DNA of 64,000 bases from NCBI RefSeq assembly GCF_035987325.1, contig NZ_CP108488.1, forward strand, positions 2,480,001 to 2,544,000, given 5' to 3'. Positions 63,380 to 64,000 of the stretch are shown here, one piece after another. Source of the DNA: Streptomyces sp. NBC_01244 (GTDB taxonomy: Bacteria; Actinomycetota; Actinomycetes; Streptomycetales; Streptomycetaceae). A program made the translations under genes and the position numbers. Numbering within the stretch: the stretch's first letter is position 1; every line of letters starts with the position of its first letter. Under the pieces are notes generated by a model that saw only the letters and a program-made list of their open reading frames with translations, was not told where the DNA came from and did no database searches.

Positions 63380-64000
63380 CTACGGGCGCGGCACCGCGCA
63401 CGCGCCGTCGGGCTCGCACGCCTCGCCCTCGGGGGCGGCGGTCGCGAGGACCTCGCGACCGGCCCAGGCCTGCTCCAGCGCCTGCGTGAACACCTCGGCG
63501 GGCTGACCCCCGGAGATCCCGAGCCTGCGGTCGAGCACGAAGAACGGTACGGCGTTCGCGCCCAGCTCGGACGCTTCGCGCTCGTCGGCCCGCACCTCGG
63601 CGGCGTACGCGGACCCGTCCGCCAGCACCGAGCGGGTCTCCGCCTCGTCCAGTCCGGCCTCGACCGCGAGGGCGACCAGCACCTCGGGGTCGAAGACGGA
63701 GCGCTCCTCGCCGAAGTTGGCGCGGTAGGCGAGGTCGAGCAGCTCCTCCTGACGGCCGCGGTCGGCGGCCAGGTGCAGCAGGCGGTGGATGTCGAAGGTG
63801 TTGCCGTGGTCACGGCCCTCGGTGCGGTACGTCAGCCCCTCGGCGCGGGCGCTCGCGGCGACGTGCTCCTCCATGCCGCGGGCCTCGTCGAGGGTGCGGC
63901 CGTACTTCTTGGCCAGCATCTCCACGACCGGCGCCACCTGGCCCTTGGGGCCGTTCGGGTCGAGCTCGAAGGAGCGGTAGACCACCTCGACCTCCTCGCG
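63380..64000 (-). CDS. DsbA/FrnE-family oxidoreductase (truncated by window edge)
   Basis: The visible part is the C-terminal 200 or so residues of a FrnE-like thioredoxin-fold protein. It shows VYRSFELDPNGP, the helical insertion, GANAVPFFVLDRR and GISGGQPAEVF; the cis-Pro in AVPFF marks the DsbA fold. The N-terminal active-site Cys motif lies beyond the window. Frame is open to base 64000. FrnE proteins are 2-hydroxychromene isomerase / disulfide isomerase-like. Confidence 0.85.
   Translation of the reverse strand, partial: REEVEVVYRSFELDPNGPKGQVAPVVEMLAKKYGRTLDEARGMEEHVAASARAEGLTYRTEGRDHGNTFDIHRLLHLAADRGRQEELLDLAYRANFGEERSVFDPEVLVALAVEAGLDEAETRSVLADGSAYAAEVRADEREASELGANAVPFFVLDRRLGISGGQPAEVFTQALEQAWAGREVLATAAPEGEACEPDGACAVPRP

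Overview
This is a chromosomal window from a Streptomyces-type actinomycete. GC content is very high, GTG and TTG starts are common, neighbouring genes often overlap as ATGA or GTGA, and gene content and order match the conserved core of Streptomyces chromosomes. From memory of S. coelicolor, the order resembles its SCO1807-SCO1865 stretch (serB, fabI-fabG, tyrS, moaA, pitH2, cob genes, SCO1860). That comparison is recollection, not a search.

Layout. 0-7.7 kb: a truncated FHA-domain gene, serine biosynthesis (serB), SixA-type phosphatase, an MFS transporter with a 39-residue partner and a divergent GntR regulator, a secreted protein, and the FAS-II reductases fabI-fabG. 7.8-14.5 kb: tldD-tldE, tyrS, GlsB-type and DUF3099 membrane proteins, a small Cys/His protein and moaA. 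14.6-21.3 kb: acetate symporter with its DUF485 partner, a subtilisin-like protease, a zinc alcohol dehydrogenase, and an overlapping lysoplasmalogenase / sterol-desaturase-family pair. 21.4-24.4 kb: a large stand-alone NACHT protein with an LRR-like C-terminus, an NLR-like immune candidate with a rare TTA codon near its start. 24.5-29.5 kb: a catabolic operon (acetoacetate-decarboxylase-like, SDR, two amidohydrolases) with a divergent TetR regulator and a clear operator region. 29.7-35.4 kb: a bacterial RING-finger/TerD fusion coupled to a DEDDh exonuclease with a BRCT-like tail, a Cys-rich small protein, SURF1, and an SDR lacking the catalytic Tyr and Lys. 35.4-37.6 kb: a five-gene Asp23/AmaP envelope-stress operon. 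37.8-45.4 kb: enoyl-CoA hydratase, HTH protein, ABC-F protein, YpfJ-type metallopeptidase, VOC protein, an unknown gene and an alpha/beta hydrolase. 45.6-47.3 kb: the PhoP-box-controlled low-affinity phosphate transporter pitH2 and its small partner. 47.4-57.1 kb: a cobalamin riboswitch followed by cobD, cobQ, a chelatase AAA/VWA subunit, cobO, cobB, a ZIP transporter and a CobE-like/CobC fusion. 57.2-64 kb: a CapA-family protein, an LAETG sortase substrate, an amidohydrolase, two convergent class V aminotransferases and a truncated FrnE/DsbA protein.

Most of the window is core metabolism. The accessory or unusual signals are the NLR-like NACHT gene, the RING/TerD/exonuclease pair, the decarboxylase-amidohydrolase operon, and a family of about 150-240 bp palindromic elements (three copies). 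One of these copies lies in frame inside cobB and encodes about 50 residues of the protein.

No rRNA, tRNA, insertion sequence, prophage or CRISPR array was recognised. All functional calls rest on reading motifs and family memory; no database search was run.
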